24,468 nt of DNA from a virus (IMGVR_UViG_3300030101_001918:1-24468), one strand, 5' to 3'. Shown: positions 16,695 through 21,842, counted from the first letter of the stretch. Program-made: numbers and translations. The notes: generated by a model not told the origin, from the sequence alone.

Positions 16695-16878
16695 TGGCCT
16701 GTATCAATTGATACCCGTCACAAAAGAGATTATGGAAGGTATTGCCATAACTTCTGAGATAGATTGTTTTGATTTGTGTGAGATACTCAGATTAAAACTA
16801 ACAGGATATGTAGATACTTTAAATTTACATATGATGAACGATGGCAGTGGTGCCATGGTTGGTTGTATGTGTAGATAA
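16672..16878 (+). CDS. Small protein (68 aa), unknown
   Basis: Seen: MELIILNDGLYQLIPVTKEI, then SEIDCFDLCEILRLKLTGYV and NLHMMNDGSGAMVGCMCR with a cysteine-rich end (C65, C67). The gene begins inside the previous one. The start is uncertain, since the first codons could be shared sequence only, but no later in-frame ATG precedes the conserved-looking part. Function unknown. Confidence 0.55.
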   Translation: MELIILNDGLYQLIPVTKEIMEGIAITSEIDCFDLCEILRLKLTGYVDTLNLHMMNDGSGAMVGCMCR

Positions 16879-16909
16879 AATTTACCCCGGTGAGTAGGCG
16901 TCGATACAA

Positions 16910-17077
16910 ATGCTTCGCGCTAAGTCACTCACGTTAGCTATAACCTGCAAGGGTAGCGACCAAAGCCGGCCGGTGTACAGTACAGTGCACACAGATCTGT
17001 ACACCGCGTATGAATTAAATAGATTCTATGGGTGCACAAGTAAATTTAATATAGATCTGGTGTTTGTTAACGTCTAA
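16910..17077 (+). CDS. 55-aa protein overlapping a minus-strand gene
   Basis: Seen: ATG at 16910 opens 55 codons reading MLRAKSLTLAITCKGSDQSR, PVYSTVHTDLYTAYELNRFY and GCTSKFNIDLVFVNV, then TAA. The composition is protein-like, with regular beta-type alternation, and it explains a stretch that would otherwise be a GC-rich 136-nt gap. No good ribosome site is seen (AGGCG 9 nt upstream at best). Its last 63 nt are antisense to the 3' end of the minus-strand 70-aa gene. A 9-bp stem GGTGTACAG/CTGTACACC at 16971-17004 lies inside the coding sequence. Unknown function, moderate confidence that it is real. Confidence 0.55.
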   Translation: MLRAKSLTLAITCKGSDQSRPVYSTVHTDLYTAYELNRFYGCTSKFNIDLVFVNV

Positions 17078-17227
17078 TCTACCAACCTCTTCCATTTTAT
17101 TTATAGATTCTTTGTAACCAAACATCATGCAATCATACGTAGAATCAAAATGTTGTGGCCACTCATATCCGGGCATACATATACCTTCTGTATAGCTGCA
17201 CATTATTAAGGTTAGTAAAAATTTCAT
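17015..17227 (-). CDS. Small secreted protein (70 aa), unknown
   Basis: Seen: MKFLLTLIMCSYTEGICMPG looks like a short signal peptide, then YEWPQHFDSTYDCMMFGYKE, a helical middle (KMEEVGRLDVNKHQ) and IYIKFTCAPIESI. Three cysteines after the signal region suit disulfides in the periplasm. It is the only minus-strand gene within the 7630-19687 plus-strand block. A TACAAT hexamer ends 9 nt before its ATG. The plus promoter TTGACA at 17228 abuts its start codon. I recall the YEWPxxFD/YDC pattern in other marine phages but not any function. Confidence 0.7.
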   Translation of the reverse strand: MKFLLTLIMCSYTEGICMPGYEWPQHFDSTYDCMMFGYKESINKMEEVGRLDVNKHQIYIKFTCAPIESI

Positions 17228-17256
17228 TTGACACCTATTGTATATTATGAGATAAA
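17228..17256 (+). promoter_or_regulatory. Promoter candidate for the ribbon-helix-helix gene
   Basis: TTGACA (17228-17233), 17-nt spacer, GATAAA (17251-17256). It would start near 17263, giving a leader of about 30 nt with AAGGAG (17277-17282). It begins on the base next to the start codon of the divergent 70-aa gene. Confidence 0.6.
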
Positions 17257-17292
17257 TCCTATATTTAAATCTAAGAAAGGAGTATAAGGTTT

Positions 17293-17466
17293 ATGACTGA
17301 TATAAGCAAATATAAAAATGTATCACTGCCAAAAGATACATATAATAAAATAGATAAGATAAGGAAAGTTATTGTACCTGAGATGACAATTAGTAGATCT
17401 CAAACGATAACATTATTAGTAAATGAGAAAGAGAAGAAGTTAAATGGCAGACTCAAAAAAGCGTAA
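17293..17466 (+). CDS. Ribbon-helix-helix-like DNA-binding protein (57 aa)
   Basis: Seen: YKNVSLPKDTYNKIDKIRKV is a beta strand then helix, followed by PEMTISRSQTITLLVNEKEK, the strand/turn/second helix of a ribbon-helix-helix fold, and a basic tail. Length and order fit MetJ/Arc-type repressors. AAGGAG lies 10 nt upstream. It starts a run of overlapping small genes and could repress its own promoter at 17228 or that of the divergent secreted protein; this is inference. Its 3' end overlaps the zinc-finger gene by 23 nt. Confidence 0.65.
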   Translation: MTDISKYKNVSLPKDTYNKIDKIRKVIVPEMTISRSQTITLLVNEKEKKLNGRLKKA

Positions 17467-17617
17467 AGTAATCTGTTCTGTTTGTAATGGAAATGGTTTT
17501 GTCCGAGTCCCGTACAAACAGGCCAGGGAAGAACAATGGGCTGATTGCAATTTTTGCAATAGTCAAGGTGAAATAGAGGAGGGAGACGATGATACTGTTC
17601 GGAAAGTGGAGCATTAA
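17444..17617 (+). CDS. DnaJ-type zinc-finger protein (57 aa)
   Basis: Seen: CSVCNGNGFV and CNFCNSQGEI are the paired CxxCxGxG-type repeats of the DnaJ cysteine-rich domain, separated by RVPYKQAREEQWAD. The tail is acidic (EEGDDDTVRKVEH). One zinc site made of two half-repeats is expected. Such isolated mini-DnaJ fingers are common small phage proteins; they may act as adaptors for host chaperones or RNA-binding proteins, but that is speculation. It starts inside the RHH gene and overlaps the next by 29 nt. Confidence 0.75.
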   Translation: MADSKKRKVICSVCNGNGFVRVPYKQAREEQWADCNFCNSQGEIEEGDDDTVRKVEH

Positions 17618-17729
17618 TAATAAAAAATGGAAACAAGACTTAGCAGTGTGGAGTTTGTATTATAGAACTGAAATAGTTTTAACCACAGCAGGATTTATTG
17701 TTGGTCTAATTGTTGGCTTAATTATATGA
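17589..17729 (+). CDS. Small single-span membrane protein (46 aa)
   Basis: Seen: MILFGKWSINNKKWKQDLAV is polar/aromatic, and the C-terminal part is a membrane helix with a Gly zipper (TTAGFIVGLIVGLII). A strong AGGAGGGA site lies 4-6 nt before the ATG. It overlaps the zinc-finger gene and ends in an ATGA overlap with the LAGLIDADG gene. A GxxxG-type zipper suggests oligomerisation in the membrane. Function unknown. Confidence 0.6.
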   Translation: MILFGKWSINNKKWKQDLAVWSLYYRTEIVLTTAGFIVGLIVGLII

Positions 17730-18166
17730 TTAGTCAAAGTGACATAGCTTATATCGCCGGTCTTTTTGATGGTGAGGGTAGCATTTATTTTGCTAAACGA
17801 ATCGAAAAGAAAAAGAAACACAAAGGCAAAGGCTATCGAACTTCTATGTCCCAGCGTATTAGTATGGAGATAACCATGACAGATGAGTCTGTTGTGCGTT
17901 GGGTCCACGAAGTATTGGGTGTCGGAACTGTTGTAAAAAAACCTAGAAAAGGTAGACGAAAAGACGGCACTAAATATTTGATGCAATACAAATGGCGTTG
18001 TACTTTTAGACAGGCATACTATGTTTGTTGTTTAATTTGGCCTTACTCACACACTAAATTACCTAAAATAAATCAGATACTTGAACATTATAAGGACAAT
18101 GAAAAGATGATTAATGGTAAGGTAGTTGATCTTAAAAAATATAAACAATTAATGAGTTTAGAATGA
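17726..18166 (+). CDS. LAGLIDADG homing endonuclease (free-standing)
   Basis: Cuts a specific long DNA target, typically spreading itself into uninfected copies or competing phages. Seen: AYIAGLFDGEGSIYF (residues 8-22) is a clear LAGLIDADG helix with the catalytic acidic residue. Then comes SMEITMTDESVVRWVHEVLG (typical second strand/helix), a basic loop GTVVKKPRKGRRKDGTKY, and WRCTFRQAYYVCCLIWPYSH. Only one motif is present in 146 aa, so it should act as a homodimer. No intron or intein flanks it. It is linked by 4-nt overlaps on both sides, so it is a well-integrated gene and not a fresh insertion. Confidence 0.88.
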   Translation: MISQSDIAYIAGLFDGEGSIYFAKRIEKKKKHKGKGYRTSMSQRISMEITMTDESVVRWVHEVLGVGTVVKKPRKGRRKDGTKYLMQYKWRCTFRQAYYVCCLIWPYSHTKLPKINQILEHYKDNEKMINGKVVDLKKYKQLMSLE

Positions 18167-18363
18167 AAAAAGAACGAGGTAAAAAATGGGATGGAAAGTC
18201 AAGGGTTTCCAACGATTTGTATCGTAAAAGATATAATGAAATATTTAAAAAAGTAACTGACGATAATGCTGAAAAATTTGTTCACGGACAAAAGAAAGAG
18301 AAGACTTTACATGAAGAACTTATGGAAGGTTATGAAAAAGAAAAGAAGATGGATTTAGAATGA
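18163..18363 (+). CDS. Charged helical protein (66 aa), unknown
   Basis: Seen: a highly charged sequence (MKKERGKKWDGKSRVSNDLY, RKRYNEIFKKVTDDNAEKF, HEELMEGYEKEKKMDLE) with predicted helices and no cysteine. Both ends are in 4-nt overlaps, with the endonuclease upstream and the lipoprotein downstream. No family recognised. It may bind nucleic acid or protein. Confidence 0.55.
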   Translation: MKKERGKKWDGKSRVSNDLYRKRYNEIFKKVTDDNAEKFVHGQKKEKTLHEELMEGYEKEKKMDLE

Positions 18364-18491
18364 AAGACATAGGATACATTATGATTTATGCACTGATTAT
18401 ATTATGGCTGACAGGCTGTAGTGCTAAATTAGATAGTTTTGATCCAGCGACTTCTACGTTAAGATGGATAATAACTAATGAAACTAAATAA
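18360..18491 (+). CDS. Small phage lipoprotein (43 aa)
   Basis: Seen: an N-terminal hydrophobic helix ending in a proper lipobox LTGC (residues 17-20; IYALIILWLTGCSAKLD), so lipidation of Cys20 by the host is predicted, leaving a 24-residue mature peptide. Small phage lipoproteins can exclude superinfecting phage or serve as outer-membrane spanins; neither can be told apart here. It starts in an ATGA overlap and its end overlaps the exonuclease start by 14 nt. Confidence 0.65.
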   Translation: MKDIGYIMIYALIILWLTGCSAKLDSFDPATSTLRWIITNETK

Positions 18492-19197
18492 AAAATTTAT
18501 CTACCCGTCATCAACAAGATCATTGATTGATGGTAAACGACACTACGATATAAGTAACGAGAAATTACCGAGTGTTACGACTATATTACAGGCAACACAG
18601 TCAGAAGAAAAACGTAAAAAACTAGAGGAGTGGCGTGCTAGGATGGGAGCGCAACGAGCAGATAGAGTTAGAGATATATCTGCTATGCGGGGTACCTCTA
18701 TGCACACGTATCTAGAGGGATACATCACAAATCAACGGCATTTAGATCTTACAGCTTTGGGCCAGGAAGCAGGGCGCATGGCTGATGTGGTCATTCGATC
18801 GGGGCTCGGGGACCTGGAAGAGGTATGGGGCACTGAAGTAACCTTGTACTATCCTGGACTATACGCTGGTGCTACTGATGTTGTAGGAATTTATAATGGG
18901 CGCGAAAGTATAATAGACTTTAAACAGACTAACAAGCCTAAACAACGTGAATGGATTGATGATTATTTTACCCAGCTAGCAGCTTACGCTATGGCCCACA
19001 ACTATGTGTATGACACTAAGATACAGTCTGGAATTATTCTAATGTGTAGTAAAGATGGCTTTTTTCAGAAGTTTGAAGTGCTTGACCAAGAATTTCAGGG
19101 CTATATGCACACATTCTTGAAGAAGGTTGACCAGTATTATGCAAATTGTACCAAGAATAAAAAGGGCCAGGATACAAAAAATGATCAAAAAGTATAG
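18478..19197 (+). CDS. PD-(D/E)XK exonuclease, RecB/Cas4-like
   Basis: Probable DNA end-processing exonuclease in recombination or replication. Seen in 239 aa: SVTTILQATQSEEKRKKLEE at the N-terminus; RGTSMHTYLEGY with H76, typical of RecB-family phage nucleases; E120 in VWGTEVTL; D134 in YAGATDVVG; D147-x-K149 in SIIDFKQTNK; and QLAAYAMAH (Q166, Y170). All catalytic positions are present. It begins 14 nt inside the lipoprotein gene without an independent ribosome site. A partner annealing protein (beta/Erf type) was not recognised nearby. Confidence 0.9.
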   Translation: MKLNKKFIYPSSTRSLIDGKRHYDISNEKLPSVTTILQATQSEEKRKKLEEWRARMGAQRADRVRDISAMRGTSMHTYLEGYITNQRHLDLTALGQEAGRMADVVIRSGLGDLEEVWGTEVTLYYPGLYAGATDVVGIYNGRESIIDFKQTNKPKQREWIDDYFTQLAAYAMAHNYVYDTKIQSGIILMCSKDGFFQKFEVLDQEFQGYMHTFLKKVDQYYANCTKNKKGQDTKNDQKV

Positions 19198-19399
19198 GAA
19201 ATCATAGGCTAATTTGCTCATGTACCGATTGTATACACTTTTCTGTATAAAAATAAAAAAAATTTTTTTATTTTTTTTAAACCCTGGTACAATTGGTACA
19301 ATTGTTAAAAAAGCTAGTAATACCAACGAAATAGGGGGTCGCGCGCATGATTTTTTATATTTATTTATTACTTATACAAAAAGGGGTATACAGAATTTC
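19198..19399. other. 202-nt non-coding gap with A/T palindrome, tandem GGTACAATT and GC island
   Basis: Seen: an A/T-only inverted repeat (13-nt arms around one base, about 19249-19275) followed by three more T, which may terminate the exonuclease transcript. Then come two exact tandem copies of GGTACAATT (19286-19303), a sharply GC-rich GGGGGTCGCGCGC island (19335-19347) in otherwise very AT-rich DNA, and TATACA at 19387-19392 seven bases before the ATG at 19400. No convincing protein is encoded. Confidence 0.5.
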
Positions 19400-19687
19400 A
19401 TGAAACGTCCCAAAAAATCTAAATATAAGTCTGTTGTAATCAAGAAGAAGCGATACTACTTCTACGAGATAACTTGGATTGATCCGACAGGCGATTCGGG
19501 GCATGCCACACATTTTGATTCATATGGTTTAGTGCCATCTACAATGATTACTCACGCTTACCTGTTTGATAAAAATAAAAAATATATTTGGACTTTTGCA
19601 TCTTATGAAAAAGGCGATGAGTTATTTTCAGACCGTAATGTATTTCCGAGAGGTTGTGTACTAAAAATGGAGAAGGTTACTCTTTAA
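19400..19687 (+). CDS. Small phage protein (95 aa), unknown
   Basis: Seen: MKRPKKSKYKSVVIKKKRYY is very basic, followed by YEITWIDPTGDSGHATHFDS, a beta-rich middle and IWTFASYEKGDELFSDRNVF, PRGCVLKMEKVTL. I chose ATG 19400 because the frame upstream runs through the A/T palindrome and low-complexity DNA. The WTFASY...FSDRNVFP block looks conserved-type and recalls marine phage proteins of unknown role. Its last 11 nt overlap the convergent small terminase gene. Confidence 0.65.
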   Translation: MKRPKKSKYKSVVIKKKRYYFYEITWIDPTGDSGHATHFDSYGLVPSTMITHAYLFDKNKKYIWTFASYEKGDELFSDRNVFPRGCVLKMEKVTL

Positions 19688-20165
19688 TAAGTTTAGTATC
19701 TGTAATTCTTTGTTCGTTTAATTCTTTAAGTCTTTTTATTTCAGCCTCTCGTTCTTTTAAATCAGTTGCACTAATATTTACATTGTAATTAGTTTCACTA
19801 AACTGCCCTGTAGCTTTGCCAATTAAAGTTTCAAATCCTAATGCCTTATCTATTTTACCATCATCAACCAGCTTTTGTGACAACACTTGTTGTCTTCTAA
19901 CATAGTTGTGTTTGGTAACAGCAAAACCTCTATTAACCTCAGCAGATCTTTTTGCGATGTACGCCTGGATTTTAGGATTTTTTAATAGCCTCCAAGCTTC
20001 TTGTTTAGCACCTACTTCGGAGTATCCAGCTTTAATAGCAGCGTCTTGATGAGTAGTTCTGCCTTCATTGAATATTAAATACTCGCAGAATCTTCTTTGC
20101 ATAGCTGTAAGGCCATCAGATTCTGTTATATTTGCTGCCTCTTTTTTGACTAATTCTTGGCTCAT
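19677..20165 (-). CDS. Terminase small subunit
   Basis: Recognises the phage genome for packaging and hands it to the large subunit. Seen in 162 aa: LTAMQRRFCEYLIFNEGRTT and QDAAIKAGYSEVGAKQEAWR form the Terminase_2-type helix-turn-helix, followed by LLKNPKIQAYIAKRSAEVNR, a central oligomerisation-type helix region and a charged C-terminus (KEREAEIKRLKELNEQRITD). It is on the minus strand while other virion genes are on plus, and no large terminase is in the window. Its ATG lies six bases after a TATATT -10 box with no ribosome site (predicted leaderless). Convergent with the 95-aa gene. Confidence 0.87.
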   Translation of the reverse strand: MSQELVKKEAANITESDGLTAMQRRFCEYLIFNEGRTTHQDAAIKAGYSEVGAKQEAWRLLKNPKIQAYIAKRSAEVNRGFAVTKHNYVRRQQVLSQKLVDDGKIDKALGFETLIGKATGQFSETNYNVNISATDLKEREAEIKRLKELNEQRITDTKLIKE

Positions 20166-20167
20166 AC

Positions 20168-20196
20168 TTGCAATATATATGTATATGGGATATATA
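20168..20196 (+). promoter_or_regulatory. Promoter for the 74-aa gene and VRR-NUC-like nuclease
   Basis: TTGCAA (20168-20173), 17-nt spacer, TATATA (20191-20196), predicted start about 20203, five bases before ATG 20208. It shares the same DNA as the terminase promoter on the other strand. Confidence 0.6.
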
Positions 20197-20200
20197 TCAA
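20172..20200 (-). promoter_or_regulatory. Promoter for the small terminase (leaderless)
   Basis: Minus-strand TTGATA (complement of 20195-20200), 17-nt spacer, TATATT (complement of 20172-20177), then six bases and ATG at 20165. There is no Shine-Dalgarno sequence, so the mRNA should start at or next to the ATG. Confidence 0.68.
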
Positions 20201-20207
20201 CCTACTT

Positions 20208-20432
20208 ATGGTGTTAGGTAGAACGTTACAGAAAGCATTAGATAAATTTTTTAAGTCCCCTGTAGTGCAAGATTCTAGGTGTCAAGTGCTATTACCAAAC
20301 GGAGAATTTTTAGATCTTACTGGTGTAAAACTTCTTGAAAATAAAATTATTGGTAGTAAAGAAACACACAGGTTAGTATTTCTTTGTGAAAAATCGAAAA
20401 GAGAAATGGGTAAAGTAATCCGAGTAGTTTAG
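20208..20432 (+). CDS. Small phage protein (74 aa), unknown
   Basis: Seen: MVLGRTLQKALDKFFKSPVV then CQVLLPNGEFLDLTGVKLLE and a beta-strand/basic end (HRLVFLCEKSKREMGKVIRV). ATG 20208 was preferred because the frame upstream lies in promoter DNA; a GTG three bases later is an alternative. The leader would be about five bases long, so initiation is near-leaderless. It probably forms an operon with the nuclease that starts 16 nt after its stop. Role unknown. Confidence 0.65.
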   Translation: MVLGRTLQKALDKFFKSPVVQDSRCQVLLPNGEFLDLTGVKLLENKIIGSKETHRLVFLCEKSKREMGKVIRVV

Positions 20433-20447
20433 TCCGAGGTAAGCAAC

Positions 20448-20813
20448 CTGAAACCAGAGGCTAAATTATATAATGATCTTAAAAAAAATATTAGAAGCAT
20501 ATCGTGGATTAGGCTTGAAAACCGTAGTTTACTCGGTACTCCCGATCTATTGGGTTATTCTCCTAACGAGCACTTTTTTACATTGGAGTTAAAGTTTACA
20601 TCTGCTTACCGAGTACGCTTTTCACCCCACCAAATTAGCTTCCATGTGAAGCATCCACAGAACAGCTTTATTCTTGTTGCTTGCACCTTGGAGCTTGGGA
20701 CCTGCCGCTTGTACCCTGGCTCGAAGATTCTGGAGCTTGTGCACTCTGGCTTGAAGCTTGAACCCTTGGCTCTGGGGTGGGATGCTTGTCGCCTCCAGCT
20801 TGAGAGCTTGTAA
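20448..20813 (+). CDS. VRR-NUC-like PD-(D/E)XK nuclease with a CTG start
   Basis: Probable structure-specific or Holliday-junction-type nuclease. Seen: numbering from CTG 20448 (121 aa), LKPEAKLYNDLKKNIRSISW, then ENRSLLGTPDLLGYSP with D33 and FFTLELKFTSAYRVRFSPHQ with E47-x-K49: a complete GTPD...ExK site, with SPHQISFH following as in VRR-NUC phage proteins. An in-frame TAG lies at 20430-20432 and no ATG, GTG or TTG precedes the GTPD motif; GAGGT sits 7 nt before the CTG, so CTG initiation is the best reading. A TTG at 20550 would cut off the active site. The last 45 residues are encoded by a degenerate GCTTG repeat array and are probably not functional. Confidence 0.78.
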   Translation: MKPEAKLYNDLKKNIRSISWIRLENRSLLGTPDLLGYSPNEHFFTLELKFTSAYRVRFSPHQISFHVKHPQNSFILVACTLELGTCRLYPGSKILELVHSGLKLEPLALGWDACRLQLESL

Positions 20814-20868
20814 GCTTGCGACCCTGCTTCCTGAGCGCCGCGTAATATTTTGGGTGTCTAAATACCAT
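20668..20868 (-). CDS. Small basic protein with repeat-encoded tail (66 aa)
   Basis: Seen: MVFRHPKYYAALRKQGRKLT is a plausible folded or basic head; the remaining 45 residues are Ser/Gln/Ala/Pro-rich low complexity (SSQSAQAPESSSQGTSGRSQ) because they read the antisense of the GCTTG repeats. The gene starts in a TAATG overlap with the stop of the Gp88-family gene, so it is translationally coupled. It overlaps the convergent nuclease gene by 146 nt. I recall the FRHPKYYAA head in other marine phages with variable tails. Function unknown; the tail probably varies freely. Confidence 0.6.
   Translation of the reverse strand: MVFRHPKYYAALRKQGRKLTSSQAGGDKHPTPEPRVQASSQSAQAPESSSQGTSGRSQAPRCKQQE
20679..20818. 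repeat. Degenerate heptamer-phased GCTTG repeat array
   Basis: GCTTG occurs ten times, starting at 20679, 20693, 20707, 20735, 20749, 20756, 20784, 20798, 20806 and 20814. Steps are 14, 14, 28, 14, 7, 28, 14, 8, 8: the first seven are multiples of seven. The array is GC-richer than the genome and lies inside two convergent overlapping genes. Confidence 0.8.
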
Positions 20869-21473
20869 TAGTGTTTACCATAACAGACGTTAGGTGTTGA
20901 CCTGTCCCAGCACGCGCGACAGCTGCCGCACTCGTTGCCCTGATCTGGGGCCGGGCAAGTACGCTTGTTGTCCTGGCTGGATACAGTCGAAGTCCATGGC
21001 CATTGCTTCACGGGTCCCTGGTTTATCATGTGTGAACTCATTCTAATGATTAAATTTGGCGGAACTGTGTCTGGATCAATATCTTTTAAAAATTGCGCTT
21101 CTCTAGTTGGCATCCAGTGCTGGGTCTGGGGTGTACGCTTGCACACTATAAAAATATTTTTTAGATGCTCCAGACTCTGGATGTCTCCTGAGTCATGCCA
21201 TCTAAACCAGTCCTGGTCCTTGATCAGTGTTACCATCGCATCAACCCAACGCGGGTCCTCCAACGCTTGCAGCCTTCGCTGCAATGCTGCTTGTACATTC
21301 TTGAATCTATATCTCCCCTTCAGGGCATAACAGCCAGCGCAGACGCTGCCTGGTATCTTCACCAGCTTCGCGCCAGTCTTACACGCCACGGCCGGCAGGT
21401 TGTGAGCTGGTCCTGGCATCTTCGACGGCTTCGACAGCCCGCCAGTTATTTTCCTTGCTTCTTTTTTTAACAT
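20868..21473 (-). CDS. Gp88-family phage protein (cysteine-rich, 201 aa)
   Basis: Seen: GGLSKPSKMPGPAHNLPAVA then CKTGAKLVKIPGSVCAGCYA, the signature of the Gp88 (gene product 88) family, with C31, C45 and C48. Later come WFRWHDSGDIQSLEHLKNIF and WMPTREAQFLKDI, and a second cysteine cluster (TCPAPDQGNECGSCRACWDR). The cysteines suggest an Fe-S or zinc site. The family is known from mycobacteriophages and others but its reaction is not established to my knowledge. AGGAGG lies 5 nt before ATG, with a TTGACA-17-TATAGG promoter just upstream. The gene is much more GC-rich than the rest of the window, hinting at separate origin. No truncation seen. Confidence 0.85.
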   Translation of the reverse strand: MLKKEARKITGGLSKPSKMPGPAHNLPAVACKTGAKLVKIPGSVCAGCYALKGRYRFKNVQAALQRRLQALEDPRWVDAMVTLIKDQDWFRWHDSGDIQSLEHLKNIFIVCKRTPQTQHWMPTREAQFLKDIDPDTVPPNLIIRMSSHMINQGPVKQWPWTSTVSSQDNKRTCPAPDQGNECGSCRACWDRSTPNVCYGKH

Positions 21474-21491
21474 AATATCCTCCTATAAATT

Positions 21492-21520
21492 CCTATATCA
21501 TCTGGCTTGTAACCTGTCAA
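21492..21520 (-). promoter_or_regulatory. Promoter for the Gp88-family gene
   Basis: Minus-strand TTGACA (complement of 21515-21520), 17-nt spacer, TATAGG (complement of 21492-21497), predicted start near 21485, so the message would begin right at the AGGAGG site (21479-21484). The -35 box lies inside GCTTG repeats. Confidence 0.62.
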
Positions 21521-21542
21521 GCTTGTAAGCTCGAGCCCTGAA

Positions 21543-21570
21543 GCTTGGACCCACACAGGCGGGCCCACCC
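21543..21570 (+). repeat. Variant copy of the heptamer plus GGCGGGCCCACCC element
   Basis: GCTTGGA (21543-21549), then CCCACACAGGCGGGCCCACCC (21550-21570 in total), similar to the 34-bp tandem units at 21916-21983 but with one heptamer and a changed middle. Confidence 0.6.
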
Positions 21571-21605
21571 CAGCGGGGCAGGTGCAGAGCACCTCACAAC
21601 CCGCC
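21558..21605 (-). other. GC-rich three-way-junction element in the minus transcript
   Basis: On the minus strand: GGCGGG, then AGGTGC-tct-GCACCT (6-bp stem, triloop), then CCCC-gct-GGGG (4-bp stem, triloop), then CCCGCC closing the outer 6-bp stem. It is about 48 nt, between the 75-aa gene (10 nt after its stop) and the Gp88 promoter. It could be a terminator, a stabilising 3' end or a structured RNA. Pairing is read by eye. Confidence 0.5.
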
Positions 21606-21614
21606 GGAATTTTG

Positions 21615-21842
21615 TTAATCGAGCAATACATAATATTGATCGGTAAAATGTTTCTGGAACCAGTCCAGGCCTTTGCGCATCAGCTGCGCGTCACCTGTTA
21701 CTTCAGCGCCCTTAATCACATCATACACAGCTACAGCGTATCTGGGCAGCTGGCAGGTCTGGCCGCTGTAAGGATTAGTTACAGTCTCCAGAGCGTGCTT
21801 AGACTTTGGGTCCTCCAGCATTATTTTAAATGGTAGTTTCAT
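21615..21842 (-). CDS. Conserved-looking phage protein (75 aa), unknown
   Basis: Seen: MKLPFKIMLEDPKSKHALET, then VTNPYSGQTCQLPRYAVAVY, DVIKGAEVTGDAQLMRKGLD and WFQKHFTDQYYVLLD. Composition and length suggest a compact alpha/beta protein. AGGAGG lies about 4 nt before the ATG, and a TTGAGT-17-TATAAC promoter precedes it, so it has its own short leader. It lies upstream of the Gp88 gene on the same strand. I recall close relatives in marine phages, all uncharacterised. Confidence 0.7.
   Translation of the reverse strand: MKLPFKIMLEDPKSKHALETVTNPYSGQTCQLPRYAVAVYDVIKGAEVTGDAQLMRKGLDWFQKHFTDQYYVLLD

Noticed and set aside
16883-16963. tRNA-like or small-RNA-like GC-rich stretch ending GCGACCA
   Set aside because: Some stems pair (TACCC/GGGTA, GTGAGT/ACTCAC), but there is no T-loop or anticodon arm, and an open frame (16910-17077) explains the composition better.
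20679-20818. GCTTG array as a possible CRISPR
   Set aside because: Units are 7 bp, degenerate, with no uniform repeats or unique spacers and no cas genes.
20965-21330. 121-codon plus-strand open frame antisense to the Gp88-family gene
   Set aside because: The minus strand has the family signature, AGGAGG and a promoter; the plus frame lacks all of these.
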